From: Phlebotomus papatasi | Taxonomy: Eukaryota > Arthropoda > Insecta > Diptera > Psychodidae | NCBI RefSeq assembly: GCF_024763615.1 | Contig: NC_077223.1 | Coordinates: forward strand, 99,696,627 to 99,760,626 | DNA length: 64,000 nucleotides | Direction of reading: 5' to 3' | Shown here: piece by piece, positions 1 through 11,099 of the stretch | Numbering within the stretch: position 1 is the stretch's first letter | How the letters are laid out: the number at the start of each line of letters is the position of its first letter | The notes under the pieces: generated by a model | Database searches by the model: none | Told to the model about the DNA's origin: nothing | The model's input: only the letters and a program-made list of their open reading frames with translations | Program-made: the position numbers and the translations under genes

Positions 1-1650
1 TTCCATCATAACACATATTAATAATTTAGTACAGAGTTCTAAGCTAAAAAGCCAACCTAAAATAATACAAAATGTCTCTGTCTTATACTACTGATCATGG
101 TAATGAGTTCCCTAATTTTCTTGAAAATATTTCAGTGAATAGTATTTAAAAGATTTTTTTACTGCTTATGAAAGCTTTGGAGCACGCGAAATTAGTACAC
201 GTTATTTCTGTACAAAAAAAAGTTTAAATTAGAATAATATACTGAATTTTATTATGAAGTAAACAGAGTTTTTTTAATGAACACTTTGACATCTCCTAAA
301 TTAGAGTAAATGCAATTGCAAAATCATAGAAAATTATTTAGTACACTTATCTAAACTATTGCTAATCATAATAAAATTTAAGCAAGTACTGTTAAAAATT
401 ATATTTCGTATTAATTTTTAATTTTAATTTTAAAAGATTTTTTGAAAGTATTCAAGTAGAATTGGAGAATACAACGATTAATTTTTAGAATATTACCTTT
501 GAAATTTAGTACACATTTTTAATAAGATTTCATGGGAAGTAATGCTCTAAAATTCAGTTCTAAACAAATTTATATGATGACTAAGACAAACTTCTAAGTT
601 CATTTAAGATAGGGTCGAATGAACACTTCTTCGACAGGGAACCCCTATTGGCACTTTTGTCAAAATGTTGAAATTTATTTAATGTATCTAATAAAATGTA
701 TGTAATATGGCGTTTTTTCATTAAGATACCTTTTTCTATAAGGATTAAGTATTCAAATTTCGTATTTCAAATGGTACAGAGTAGGGTGTCAATAGGTCCT
801 GACATGAGTTCTTAAAATGTCAATAGGTGTTACTTTCACCCTAAATGATAATTCAAATTAAATCGAATATATAGTACTGAGTACTAAAATCAAAATCAAC
901 TTTACAAAAAGGTATTTTCTTTTTTTTAGTGTATTATGTTTTAAGAATTTATAAAAGTACTTAAATCGAATTCTCCAGAATAATTTTAGTACATACACTT
1001 CAACAAGAGTAAATCCGAAACGAAATTATCCCAATTCAGTATTCATCGTTTTTTTATATGCAGCTAGAAGACTCCTATGTTTAATTGTTGCGCTTATTTC
1101 TTAGTTCAGTACATTTGTCTTGCATAATTTGAGATGGAATGATAACTTTTCGATACTGTCGAATCGATAGTATCGATAAATCTTTATCTATTAAATTGAG
1201 TGAATGTCTACTTTTTTTATTTAATTATATATTTATTTCATTTTATTTTTATTGTTACATGCTTAAGAAAATGTGATAGTTGATAAATATCTAAAAATTG
1301 CAAAAAGTGCAGATATTTAAGTTTTTTAGAGTCAACAGTCCATGTTATTCAAAATAAGTTATCTTGTCACTCCTCAATTTCGAATTTAGTACAAGTTGTA
1401 CTAAATTAGGATTAAATATTGAATTGTGGTAAAATTCAAATATTATAATAAGAATTTTAATAAGTATTAAGCCATTTATAAATATAATTGGTGTATTAAT
1501 AAGGATGTTCTTCTTTTGTGTGAAGTTGTTACAAGTTTTACAATATTTCAATTTTAGTAATAACCCGTCAAATCATTGCTCTACCTGCCGATTTTACTCG
1601 GAGGTTTTTTGAATTTTAACGGTATATTCTAGTACATTCAGAGAAAATCT
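1..1650. repeat. AT-rich block dense in the word TTTAGTAC
   Basis: Exact TTTAGTAC (or its complement GTACTAAA) occurs at 25, 337, 505, 985, 1385 and 1398. Near matches lie at about 190, 867, 1103 and 1628. The flanks of the hits do not align with each other. No gene is seen. See the finding on keyword blocks. Confidence 0.6.
608..842 (+). repeat. Dispersed repeat, copy 1 (AGGGTCGAA...)
   Basis: About 235 bp, starting agggtcgaatgaacacttct, is repeated with high similarity at 55872-56110. Shared internal landmarks are cgacagggaacccctattg, the run near caaatggtacagagtagggt, and gtcaataggt. I see no clear TIR or target duplication. It may be a fragment of a larger element. Confidence 0.8.
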
Positions 1651-2249
1651 GCAGATTCTCGGCAGAATTTCTCCATAGAAAATCTGCATAACCTCCATTA
1701 CTTCACAAAAATATTGTTGATTTATGAAGAAACTGTAGAAGTTATAAAGAAAATTGTATGCTCTGCTTAACAAGCATTACCGAGTACACATTTAAGATAA
1801 GTAAAAAAACTGCGAGCAAAAATACTAATTTCTTAAAAATCACCAATCGAATGATACAAAAACACGAAATTTTGGTCGACACTCTGTTTAAAGTTTTCAC
1901 TTCACTTTTCTCTACTTGTAACACGGCGTCGCAGAATTCTTTATTTTATATAAACACCGTGATATCACTAAGAATAACTCTATAGAATTTTGCAAACTTC
2001 AGTGAAAAATTTTTCCATCTCTTCTGACATCTTGTCTGGAAAGTCTGGAATGTAGAAAAAATCTACAGAATATCTACAGAAATTCATCAGAGATTCGTCA
2101 TAAATCTGCCGAAATATTCTGACGAATTTTGTCCCAAGCCCAAATAAAATTCGTAAGAATATCTACAGAATTTATCTGCAGATATTCTGTAGAGGTGTAG
2201 ATTTTCTCTACAGAAATCTTAAAGATATCTGCAGATATTATTTGACGGG
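1564..2249. mobile_element. TIR element CCCGTCAAAT, short copy
   Basis: The termini are CCCGTCAAAT and its complement ATTTGACGGG. The interior is built of many short inverted subrepeats of the type cagaatttctgc and ctgcagat. A second copy with the same ends and the same middle (atattgttgattta, then aagaaactgtagaag) lies at 35194-37719 and is split by an insertion. No transposase frame is seen. Confidence 0.8.
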
Positions 2250-3451
2250 AATTCAACGTGTAAAAATGTCAACAGTGTATAATTTTCTGTTCCGAAATAT
2301 CAAAGATTGCTCTCAAGATAAAGCTTTGAACACTTTAAATAAATTCAGTGAGTACAAAGAGACAATCTTGAGGTATTCGCTGAAATCCCATTTGTTTGTA
2401 AAGGCGATAACATCATCGATGAACTTGATGCGCCAAATTTTCCGACACGAATCTGTACGTGCTTCTACCTTTGCAGCTTTGAGCTATTCGTCCACTTAAT
2501 ATTCATGACGTCGCTCCTGAGTACCTCACTTTTGTAAGAAGCCCAGATTATATGCACTCCAAAATGCCACTCTCACCCATTCATCTTTTTTGCTCCTTTT
2601 TTTTAGGGGAAAAGCTTTCGAAGAGCATTAGGTGAAAAAAAAAGTATCCCCAAAGCCAACGACAGGGACGGTAAATATTTCAATGAAGTAAAAACACCAC
2701 CCAAATCGATTTTCACCTGAACTGAGGTAGACTATCTGCAAATTCTGCAAAAGAGATTGGAAATAATTGTATTTGTTGTCTATTTACATAAGTTTTCATA
2801 TCAGAAACACATGTGACACACAATAAATAGCTCCAATGCGTGCCCCTTTTGTGATAACGCCAACGATTAATTCTAATATGAATTAAACACACCGTGAATC
2901 TCCATTTTTTGCCCATCTCTTTCCCTCACACGGATTTTCGGTGGTTTTTTAGAGCCAAAAGGCTTACGGATCCATTAAATGTCGGTCCGTGAATTAGCGT
3001 CTCAGCTTTTGAAGATAAAATTTCTGGTTGAAAAATTTCGGCTCCCAAAGGCAAAATGGTGTTATATAATTGAAATGAGATTCCAAATAGGGATGATATT
3101 TGAATCACAAATGCACCAGACAACTCACGAGATTTTTCTATGTGGAAATTCGATAGTTAAAAGTGTATCAAATGGGATTAAAATGTACATTAGAGGAGAG
3201 TAAAGTGATTGCAGGGATTAGTATGAGGAAAAAAAAGTAGATTATTTTACTGGAGTGGTTTCTCATTCACAAAGGCGTGAAAAAAAATTCGATAAGATTT
3301 TTTTTAAAGGTATTTATTGTAAATAATTAATATTTCCTCCGTTATGCATTATTTAGTTCAAATTATTGAGTTTAATTGAGAATGAAAATGCGTTTTATTG
3401 TTAAAAATTAAAAGAAGAGTAATTTTTGGCTAAAAATGTTTCTATTTCAAT
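2250..3451. other. Single-copy-looking intronic stretch
   Basis: I see no repeat shared with the rest of the window and no supported gene. Short frames on both strands have no family resemblance. Confidence 0.5.
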
Positions 3452-3839
3452 TAGGGTAAGCGTGCCAAATTTCGGCATTTCAAATACAAATTGACTTTTT
3501 TTATTCCTTCTTCTGAAAGAGTGTTGCTTGGAACCTTGTAAAGAGTTTACCGTCTTTATTTACTCTAAAATCATTCTTAATACATTTTAAAATGAATAAA
3601 AATATAGACATAGCTTTGGTGCCTTATTTCGGCCACCTTCATTCTCATAGTTCCTTGCCCTTCAGGAATTCTTCCAATATCTTTTTCACGTCATTTTGTT
3701 TGTCGAAGCTACATTTTTTGTTATTCTTTTGCATTGTATAATCTCTAGAGTATGTAAAAACTGAAAATTCATGGAAATTCGAGGAACAAAAAAGGTGGCC
3801 GAAATTGCAAGCTGGCCGGAATTTGGCACACTTACCCTT
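3452..3839. mobile_element. TAGGG-group TIR element, 'GTGCCAAATTTCGGCA' family, copy A
   Basis: The left end tagggtaagcgtgccaaatt is mirrored by ggcacacttacccttа-like sequence at the right end. Interior landmarks gtgttgcttggaaccttgta and ttcttaatacattttaaaat recur in copies at 13342-13905 and 57322-57891, and more distantly at 47027-48042. It is non-autonomous. Confidence 0.85.
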
Positions 3840-4514
3840 AAGTCGTTAAAAGAGATCAGGCACAAAACCAATTTTTAAAAATAAAAAAAAATAGCGGTAA
3901 TGATTTAAAGAAATGTTTATCCAGTAGTAGATTTAATTATTTTAAGGAATATTTTAAGATTATATGAACCTCCATTTACGTTTTGATCAAATTTGGAGAA
4001 GAAATGAATTTTCAAGAAAAAATATAGATTTGAAAATTGTTTAATTAAATTTAATAAATGCTCATAATGGTATAAATCCGACATAATTAAATAAAGGTCT
4101 TCAAAACTTAATGACACCCAAAAAGTATTTTCTTTTCGATTTTGTCTAGAAAAAACCTGAATCTTTCATTTAGTATTTATCCTTATCAATAAATATTATT
4201 TCCTTGTAAGAATTTTTTTAAGCCTAGTTTAGGCTCTTCAATTTAAAATTCTTATTAGGGGAAGGTGGGGCTACTTTGAGCTGTGGGGTTACATTGATAT
4301 AGGATTTTAACTGAGATTCTTTACAATCTCAGCTTTTGTCTCAGCTTTTTGATTTGGTCCCAAATTTTGGATTTATGGTGCTATTCCAATGAAAAAATTA
4401 GCATGTTTTTTTTAGCACATTACTGTTCTCAAGAACTAAAAAGACCATAACTGTTCCCATGTTATTTCAATTAATGTCAGATGGCGTTGTGATCGGGTGA
4501 AAGCTTGCTTGTTG

Positions 4515-4748
4515 GGAATATTCGAATTCGGATTTCGGTTGGCAAATCGACAAGATTAATTTACTGTTTTCACTTTCATAGTATTTTGTACATTTTCTTT
4601 ATAATGATAGACAAGATGTAAGGTCCTTCTCTCTACACAAAACTTCATATTTTCCCCCGTCCTTGTCGTGTTCCCAAATCACCAAATAGTCATGACAGGA
4701 ACCAACACAAAAGAAAAGTTCAACCGAAATCCGAATTCGAATATTCCC
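4515..4748. mobile_element. Nested palindromic element (GGGAATATTCGAATTCGGAT)
   Basis: The arms gggaatattcgaattcggat and its complement lie at 4515 and up to 4748. It sits inside the 4475-4900 inverted pair. Confidence 0.75.
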
Positions 4749-4758
4749 TCCGAGTAAT

Positions 4759-4866
4759 GGCCTCTACACACTAGAGAAATTTATGTCCATTTTGAAGCAA
4801 ATTCCCTACGCTTGTGTAGGAAAAACTCTCCAATATGGACATAAATTTATCTAATGTGTAGCGGCC
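4759..4866. mobile_element. Nested 108-bp foldback element (GGCC...TTTATGTCCAT)
   Basis: It starts GGCCTCTACACA and ends with the mirrored TGTGTAGCGGCC. The arms share aaatttatgtccat, so nearly the whole element can form a hairpin. Confidence 0.8.
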
Positions 4867-5489
4867 ATAAGCCTTCACCCGATCACAATGCCACCTGACA
4901 TTCAGTCAGTGTGGAGTAACTTGTTATGTCAGCTTGGTGGCGTGATACAGTTGGATGATCGGAAGTTGGCAACTTTAGCCTCGATCGCGGGTTTTCCCAG
5001 ATTTTCCATGAGTTTTCCCGTGAATGCTCGGTGGTGAAAATTCGGCGAGCAGCATTAATATTCTCTACTCATTATTTTCCGTGAAATGACGTATGGGAAC
5101 AGTTATGCTCTATTTTAGTACTTGAGAACAGTAATGTGCTAAAAAAAACATGGTCGATTTTTAATTGGAATAGCACAATTACACGTTTTGACACTCATAG
5201 ATCACGAAAATCATGTGTGCTAAAAATCGATTTTCGTGGTCGTCCCATTCGTCCGTCGTAGCACTTCAGGAGATAGAACGGAAAGAGATATCGACAAGCC
5301 GTTTTCGCCAAAGGTTAATTGTCGATAAGTGGGTAGAATTTGGTGTTATCAGATACACATCCTCTCCTCCGAATTTTGTTTTCTCAATAATTTAGCCCCT
5401 ATGACAAGGACCGGTCTCAAATTTTAGTATGTCACTATTGAGCATAGGAACTCTTGAAAAAAAGCTTAAGCCCTTGCATTTTCGGTGTT

Positions 5490-5754
5490 TATGGCTCCGG
5501 CACACCTTTTAGATTGATAAAATTTTATGGAATCAAAATTTACATCCCTTTCTTTCTCATACGTTTTGCATATGTTTATCTCATTCTTTCGTACTCCAAA
5601 TTTGATTGAGCTAAATTGAATTTGGAGTGATGTTTAAATGAAGAAGAGTGTGAAAGAATGAGACAGACATATGCAAAGCGTGTGAGACAGAAGGGAATTC
5701 GAATTTCGACTTCATGAAATTTTCCCGATCTAAAAGATGTGCCGAGGCCATTAT
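5490..5754. mobile_element. Nested TIR element GGCTCCGGCACACCTTTTAG
   Basis: The left end ggctccggcacaccttttag is mirrored by ctaaaagatgtgccgaggcc at the right. Further inverted matches run inward (catatg...; actccaaatttgat). It lies inside the 4256-6088 composite. Confidence 0.8.
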
Positions 5755-6368
5755 AAAACGATTTCGATGAAATTTTTGTGTATTGTATTAAAAATCGAGA
5801 CCTTTCCAATGGTTGATCCCATCTGTCCCTGCTCCAACCGACTGTATCCCGACCCTTACTATATCCAAATAGACCAGACTCTATCTCTAATGATTATTAA
5901 CCGATTTCAATGAACTTTTTTTTCTTTCGTTGGCCTTTTGCACTCTGACTATTTAAAATAGAAAATGATCAGTGATAAGCCCAGATAAGCTTATGGTACC
6001 TGAGATTCTTTGAGTTTCCTTTATAAATATGCGATAAAATCGTGTAACAATGAAGCCCCACAGCACAAAGTAGCCCCACATCACCCTATAGGTCTTTTAA
6101 AATCAAAACTAAAATATCTTATTTTTCTAATTAAAACTCAAATCATAGATTTTTAATATAACATTAGTTTTTACTCAATTCGAAAATTCAAGTTTATACT
6201 TTAATTTTAATCAATCTTGAATTATTTGCTGATCACAATCGAATATTTTATTGTCTATTCCAACTTCTTATATACCAATTTCATTTTTTGCTCACTTAAA
6301 TCTTAATTTCCACAATTAAACGTAATTATTTAATTTTTCATTTTGGAAATTTTTATTATTTCCGCTTA

Positions 6369-6789
6369 AGGGCACACTGAGAGAAGTCCGAAAAAGTTAA
6401 AATAAGATTCCGAAAATGTTTATTTTACCCTGCAGTATTGATCCGAAATCGGTGTAAATATTACCCTTTTTAGGTGTATTAGGGTTTAAAGTTACCCTTT
6501 TTCATGTTAATTTCACCCTTTAAATGGTGTAAAATTAACATTAAAAAATGTTGATATATTTTTACACCAAAAAGTGTTAAAGTTACGAGGAAAAAAGGTA
6601 ATCGCACCCCCGTTTATTCTCAGTGCAGAATCACATTGACAATAATAAAATGCTCGCCGTATCCTCACCGTATTTCGTTAATTTACGCATTTTCATTGCA
6701 TTTCTTACGCAAATTCCCATAAAATGCGTAAATTAACGAAATACGGTGAAGCTACGGCGATCATTGTATTGTCAATGTGATTCTGCCCT
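6369..6789. mobile_element. Harbinger-like foldback element GGGCAGAATCACATTGAC, copy 1, interrupted
   Basis: The left end agggca is cut off from gaatcacattgac by a CACTGAGA element (6375-6625). The right end is tgtcaatgtgattctgccct. Both arms contain cgtaaattaacgaaatacgg, so the uninterrupted element is one long hairpin. The second copy is 8851-9259. Confidence 0.8.
6375..6625. mobile_element. CACTGAGA-terminated element, copy 1
   Basis: It starts CACTGAGAGAAGTCCGAAAA and ends TCTCAGTG. Interior landmarks are gatccgaaatcggtgtaaat and ctgcagtattgatc. It is inserted in the left end of a GGGCAG element with CA on both sides. Other copies are 23083-23794 (inverted orientation, itself interrupted) and 45649-45903. 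Confidence 0.85.
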
Positions 6790-8670
6790 ACATTGACCTT
6801 TTTATACTATTCTCCAAGTTAAAATGTAAAATTCCCGATTTATTTTGTAATATTTTGGTTAATGGGAAAATTCAATTGGGCTAATGAAAGTCACCTGTCA
6901 ATCAATGAAAATATGCTCTGTGATAGTTCAAAGTCAGCAATTATCTGCTGATAATGTCGTATCAGTTGGTGGGGCGAAAATATGGCGCAATGCTCGGGTC
7001 CTCAAATGGGAAACTGAAGTGATAAGGTTGGGCATGATAAAGTACCTAATTAGTGCATATGAATTGCTTTTTAATCATCCATCCACAAGCACCTGAGGGC
7101 TGAAGATGACATTGACATGCCGTGGAACCAACCAAAAAAAAAATACGTGAGAGATCAAAGAGATGCTTAAATGGGAAGAATATGGTGCTTTTTGGAGACA
7201 AGGAAGACTCTTAATTATTTTATAGCACACCACAAATTCTCCCAATTCACTAAAACCATTCATTTAATTTTTTTTTACCTGACCATTCTTCAGTCTCTTG
7301 TCTTGCCTCCAGAATTCCCTCTCGTCCCCAATGGATGGGAGATTTATTTTATTCACCCGCGAGAAATCACTCCAAAATGTGGCTATCACCTCATTGTATC
7401 TTATGGATTGTGTTGGATTTTCTGTTCTTCATCCCAAAAACTACCGCAGATGATGATGATGGAGTGAGACACGAGGGGGAACCAGTTCTTTAAGTCCAAC
7501 TATAGTATCATTTCTGTTTGTTCTTATTCGACGCTCTTCCGTCCACCAGAACCACCTTCAGAATGAACATTTTTTTTTATTCCACTGACGACAGTTGAGA
7601 GATAAAATTTCTATATATAAAATCCAATACTTTGGGGCATAAACAAGCGATATTATTTGGTTAGATTGCTGGTCACAAAAAGTATAAGGAATGAATGAGA
7701 AGGAAAATTGTCTTAGTATCCATTCGCTCTGACTGAATTTCTTCACGTTGGGAGAAGACGTTTATTTATGAATGGGCCCATGGAAGATGAAGGAGTGAAC
7801 CACCATATATGAATGCCCCTAAGATGGATAAGAAAAATCATGTGGAGCTGAAATCACAGCGAGACACTCGGTGCTCTGGATGAAAAACACCTTATGAATG
7901 ATAAAATTGCTCAATCTCACTCCACACCATAAATATTTCACGGTAGCCAACTCAATAAATGGGAGTTGAGACATTTATCAGCAAGTGGTGTGCTTGGACC
8001 AAAAGGAGTGATGGTAGCATAAAAAGTGAGGAATCCTATCCTGGAGTAATTTGACCAATGAAGAAATTTTTCCCTGTCACTAAAAATTGTTCATGGAATT
8101 GATGCTGACACTCTGACTTTTCCATCTTCATTCAATTGGTATTTGGATGAAGAAGAATGATAACACATTGAAATTGATTAAAAACTAAATCAACCTATTG
8201 ACATTCTTCACTTAATTGTCTTTTGGAAATAGAGTTGATCGAGTATAAGGGCTGATAGTCTAGATAAAGATTGCAATGATGATTGGGCTTTAAGGAAACT
8301 GAGCACAATGGAAAAGTCAGAGTTTCAAAGCCAAAAATGTTTCTGATACATTCGATATTTCTATGAAAATTGTAACGGTTTTACCTGGTAAAGAAAGTAC
8401 ATGGCATTCTCTAAATTGACGAAATTGACAAATAAATATCTGAAAAATTTATGAATAACATATGGTAGAGCTGATATAATTAATCATAAATCACAAAAGA
8501 GAGCATTTGAAAACTCCTTTGGTTTCAAAAATATCCCAATTTAAAGTAACTTAACATAAATTTCGAATGTCTTATTTATATATGACACTAGTCCCTCTAT
8601 TATCGATTTTACGAACTTTAAACGTTCAATAAATTTAATCTTTATTTTTATGATCAATAAAGATATCTAC
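6790..8670. other. Single-copy-looking island in the 5' intron
   Basis: It shares no sequence with other parts of the window that I can see, and is less AT-rich than the flanks. No coding exon is supported. It is a candidate place for intronic regulatory sequence only because it is spared by repeats. Confidence 0.45.
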
Positions 8671-8850
8671 ACACTGAGAGCAATTTTTGTAAAAAAATGT
8701 TTTTCTTTAAAGACGATTTCAAACGTCAAATTTTTTTAAAGCCAGTTTTTGGCGAAAATTGCTCCTAGTATACAAATGCCTTTATATATTGTAAATTATG
8801 TAAAGACCATAATTTGTCTTATTTTAAAAACTAAAAATTTTGGCATTTTA

Positions 8851-9259
8851 GGGCAGAATCACATTGACAATAAAATGCTCGCCGTAGCTTCACCGCATTT
8901 CGTTAATTTACGCATTTTAATTGCAATTCTTACGCAAATTTTCCATTACCGTATTACCTTATCTTATACTCGGTGACACTAGATGAAAATAATATGAGAA
9001 AATTGAAGAAATGAAACGAAAATACGATAAACGGTGAGCAAAAAAAAAACTGTACGATTAATTTCTCGTACAGTTTTCTTTGCTCACCGTTCATCGAAAT
9101 TTCGTTTCATTTCTTAAATTTTCTTATATTGTTTTCACCTAGTACCATCGAGTATGAAATAAAGTAATACGGTGATAGAGAATTTGCGTAAGAATTTTAA
9201 TAAAAATACGTAAATTAACGAAATACGGTGAGCATTTTACTGTCAATGTGATTCTGCCC
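8851..9259. mobile_element. Harbinger-like foldback element GGGCAGAATCACATTGAC, copy 2
   Basis: It runs from gggcagaatcacattgac to its mirrored end, flanked by TTA on both sides (8848-8850 and 9260-9262), a three-base target duplication of the Harbinger kind. The arms continue to the centre near 9060 (actgtacga and its complement), so about 200 bp pairs with about 200 bp. Confidence 0.85.
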
Positions 9260-9548
9260 TTAGTCCACTTTTGCTCCTGGAATTGGTGTTTGAAGAACGA
9301 TTTCATTCTATTACTGAAAGCGTTAGAATCGACTTTTGAGGGATCGAATGTAAATGACAAGGTTCTGTGCTTGAAATTAAAAATCGTTTATCAGTTGTTA
9401 CTATTGAGATGTAGTATTAAGGAAGTAGGGTATATTTGAATGGTGCCATCTTTTCCACTAAAATCTAATGGAAAGTTTTTTTGTAAAGAAAATTGACTTT
9501 TCAGTCTGATATATTTCGAAATTCTGCGAATAAAACTATCCAAAAATA

Positions 9549-10725
9549 CAGGGTGAGTCGATTGAACTGCAACTTTGAAAGTGCTGTATTTTTTTCTTAT
9601 TTAAAAATTAAATTTATGGACGTAAACGAGAAAAAGTCAGATCCTAAATCCTTGATCATTTAATCGTAACCTGCAAATCTCAAGATATTTTTCATTTTTC
9701 AGCTAATGCTGAACATAAACTCCCGATCTCTTACCGTCAAACAGATAGGGATTCTAGTCATTTTCATTAGCAAATAGCTTCAGAATTTAAACGCCTCGCA
9801 GATTCACGTCCAATTTAAGTTTCCGGAGTTTTATATATTCTTAAATTTAGAGTCAAAATTTTTCTGAATGTAACTGATTTTTTTTTGTGTAATAACGGCT
9901 TCAGAGCTTCTTCCAGGACAATTTCTCAGTACACATTAATATTCATTTTGACCCCATAGTTCAGAAATATCAAATGAAACTGATAATTTGACATCGTGGA
10001 AGTCCATGCTATAAAAAATTATGGTCCTTGACATCCGGTGGACGTTCAAATGTTAAAATTATAATATGAACTTTCCTTTAGGTAGACACAACAATTTTAC
10101 TTGTTTGCGGATTGGCCTCTAACGCCACAGCGAAACAACTCAATCACCCAATCGAGCTAACTTTTTCTTGAACTGTGATAAAATATTATGCTTTTTGGAG
10201 TTTTCAAGCCTTCATATAGAGGTCTTTTACAGGTATTTATTTGCGATATGTGCGTCTCAGGGACCGTTTGTCTACAGCTATGACGCGGATTTCGTTCTAT
10301 TCGCTTCTTATTTTTTCTTATTTATTTTTCTTATTTCTTATCTTTCTTATTTCTTATTTATTATCCACTAATAAGGACGATGGTTGACAATGATGCAATT
10401 TTTTCGACATCCATAGAGTTTTATAATTATATTTCAAAACTATAAGTTTTATTTCAAAACTCAAAATCTTTAATCCCATGCAGGTTTTGAAGGGACCTAA
10501 AGAGAACTATTGGATTGGAACCTATCCGATCAAGTATAGAGCAACCGCGCCATCATGTTTGAGTGTCATTACGGATTAAAAAATCACAAAGAAAATCATA
10601 AATGCTTTTGTGGGCATGTAACCAATAAAATGAACTAACTTTATGCAAAATTTGAGCATGCTTTCCCGAACGGTTTCGAAGTTATAACGACCAAAATTTA
10701 GTTCCAGTTCAATTGACTCACCCTG
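9549..10725. mobile_element. 1.18-kb TIR element CAGGGTGAGTCGATTGAACT at TA
   Basis: The left end cagggtgagtcgattgaact is mirrored by agttcaattgactcaccctg at the right, with TA on both sides (9547-9548 and 10726-10727). The intact relative at 57934-58212 shows the empty site. The ends and TA target fit a Tc1/mariner-type non-autonomous element. The interior has no transposase frame. A TTTCTTATT-type microsatellite lies at 10306-10366. Confidence 0.85.
10306..10366 (+). repeat. TTTCTTATT-type microsatellite
   Basis: Imperfect reiteration of ttctta and ttattt lies inside the 1.18-kb element. Confidence 0.8.
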
Positions 10726-10883
10726 TATATATTTCATAATGTTCGCCGAAATAATAAAAGGACTACGAACAAATTTGTTTAAATCGTTATGGAATTCTTG
10801 CTTCCTGATTCTCGTTTCGATTTGTTAACGGTTTTCTTTTTTTCATTGCTTCCAAGAGCGCAGGCTCAAAAGCATTATTAATT

Positions 10884-10917
10884 TAAATAAATAAATAAAT
10901 AAATAAATAAAAAAAAA
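10884..10917 (+). repeat. (AAAT)n microsatellite
   Basis: About six perfect aaat units end in an A run. Confidence 0.9.
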
Positions 10918-11099
10918 TAGAATATCTGCAATTTTTTTTACAGAGAAAAGTGAAAAATACCTTCACTTTTTATTAGGCTTGATAGGCACCTGATTTTTAG
11001 GCTGAAATAGGGCTCAATTCAATTAAAAAAAAGGAGAAAAAATTCTATTTCAAAGGTGCCTCAATTGAAAGGTACGCTACTTTCCCATATAATGTTTTT

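Larger units (their letters stand above)
4256..6088. mobile_element. 1.8-kb TAGGGG-terminated composite element
   Basis: The left end taggggaaggtggggctact is mirrored at the right end (agtagccccacatcaccc). Inside is an inverted pair (4475-4506 and 4868-4900, atcgggtgaaagctt and its complement) that itself brackets two small palindromic elements. A further pair of arms lies at about 4385-4460 and 5095-5175. No transposase frame is seen. Confidence 0.8.
9450..10993. mobile_element. 'AGGCTTGATAGGC' TIR element, interrupted copy
   Basis: The right end ttattaggcttgataggc and the inner run tttcataatgttcgccgaaa match the intact copy at 57934-58212. The left border near 9450 is diverged. A 1.18-kb element splits it at 9549-10725. 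A reverse fragment lies at 46745-46905. Confidence 0.65.

Noticed and set aside
7171..7467. 98-codon open frame in the 5' intron
   Set aside because: No family resemblance, no suitable splice context, and a length within chance for the window.
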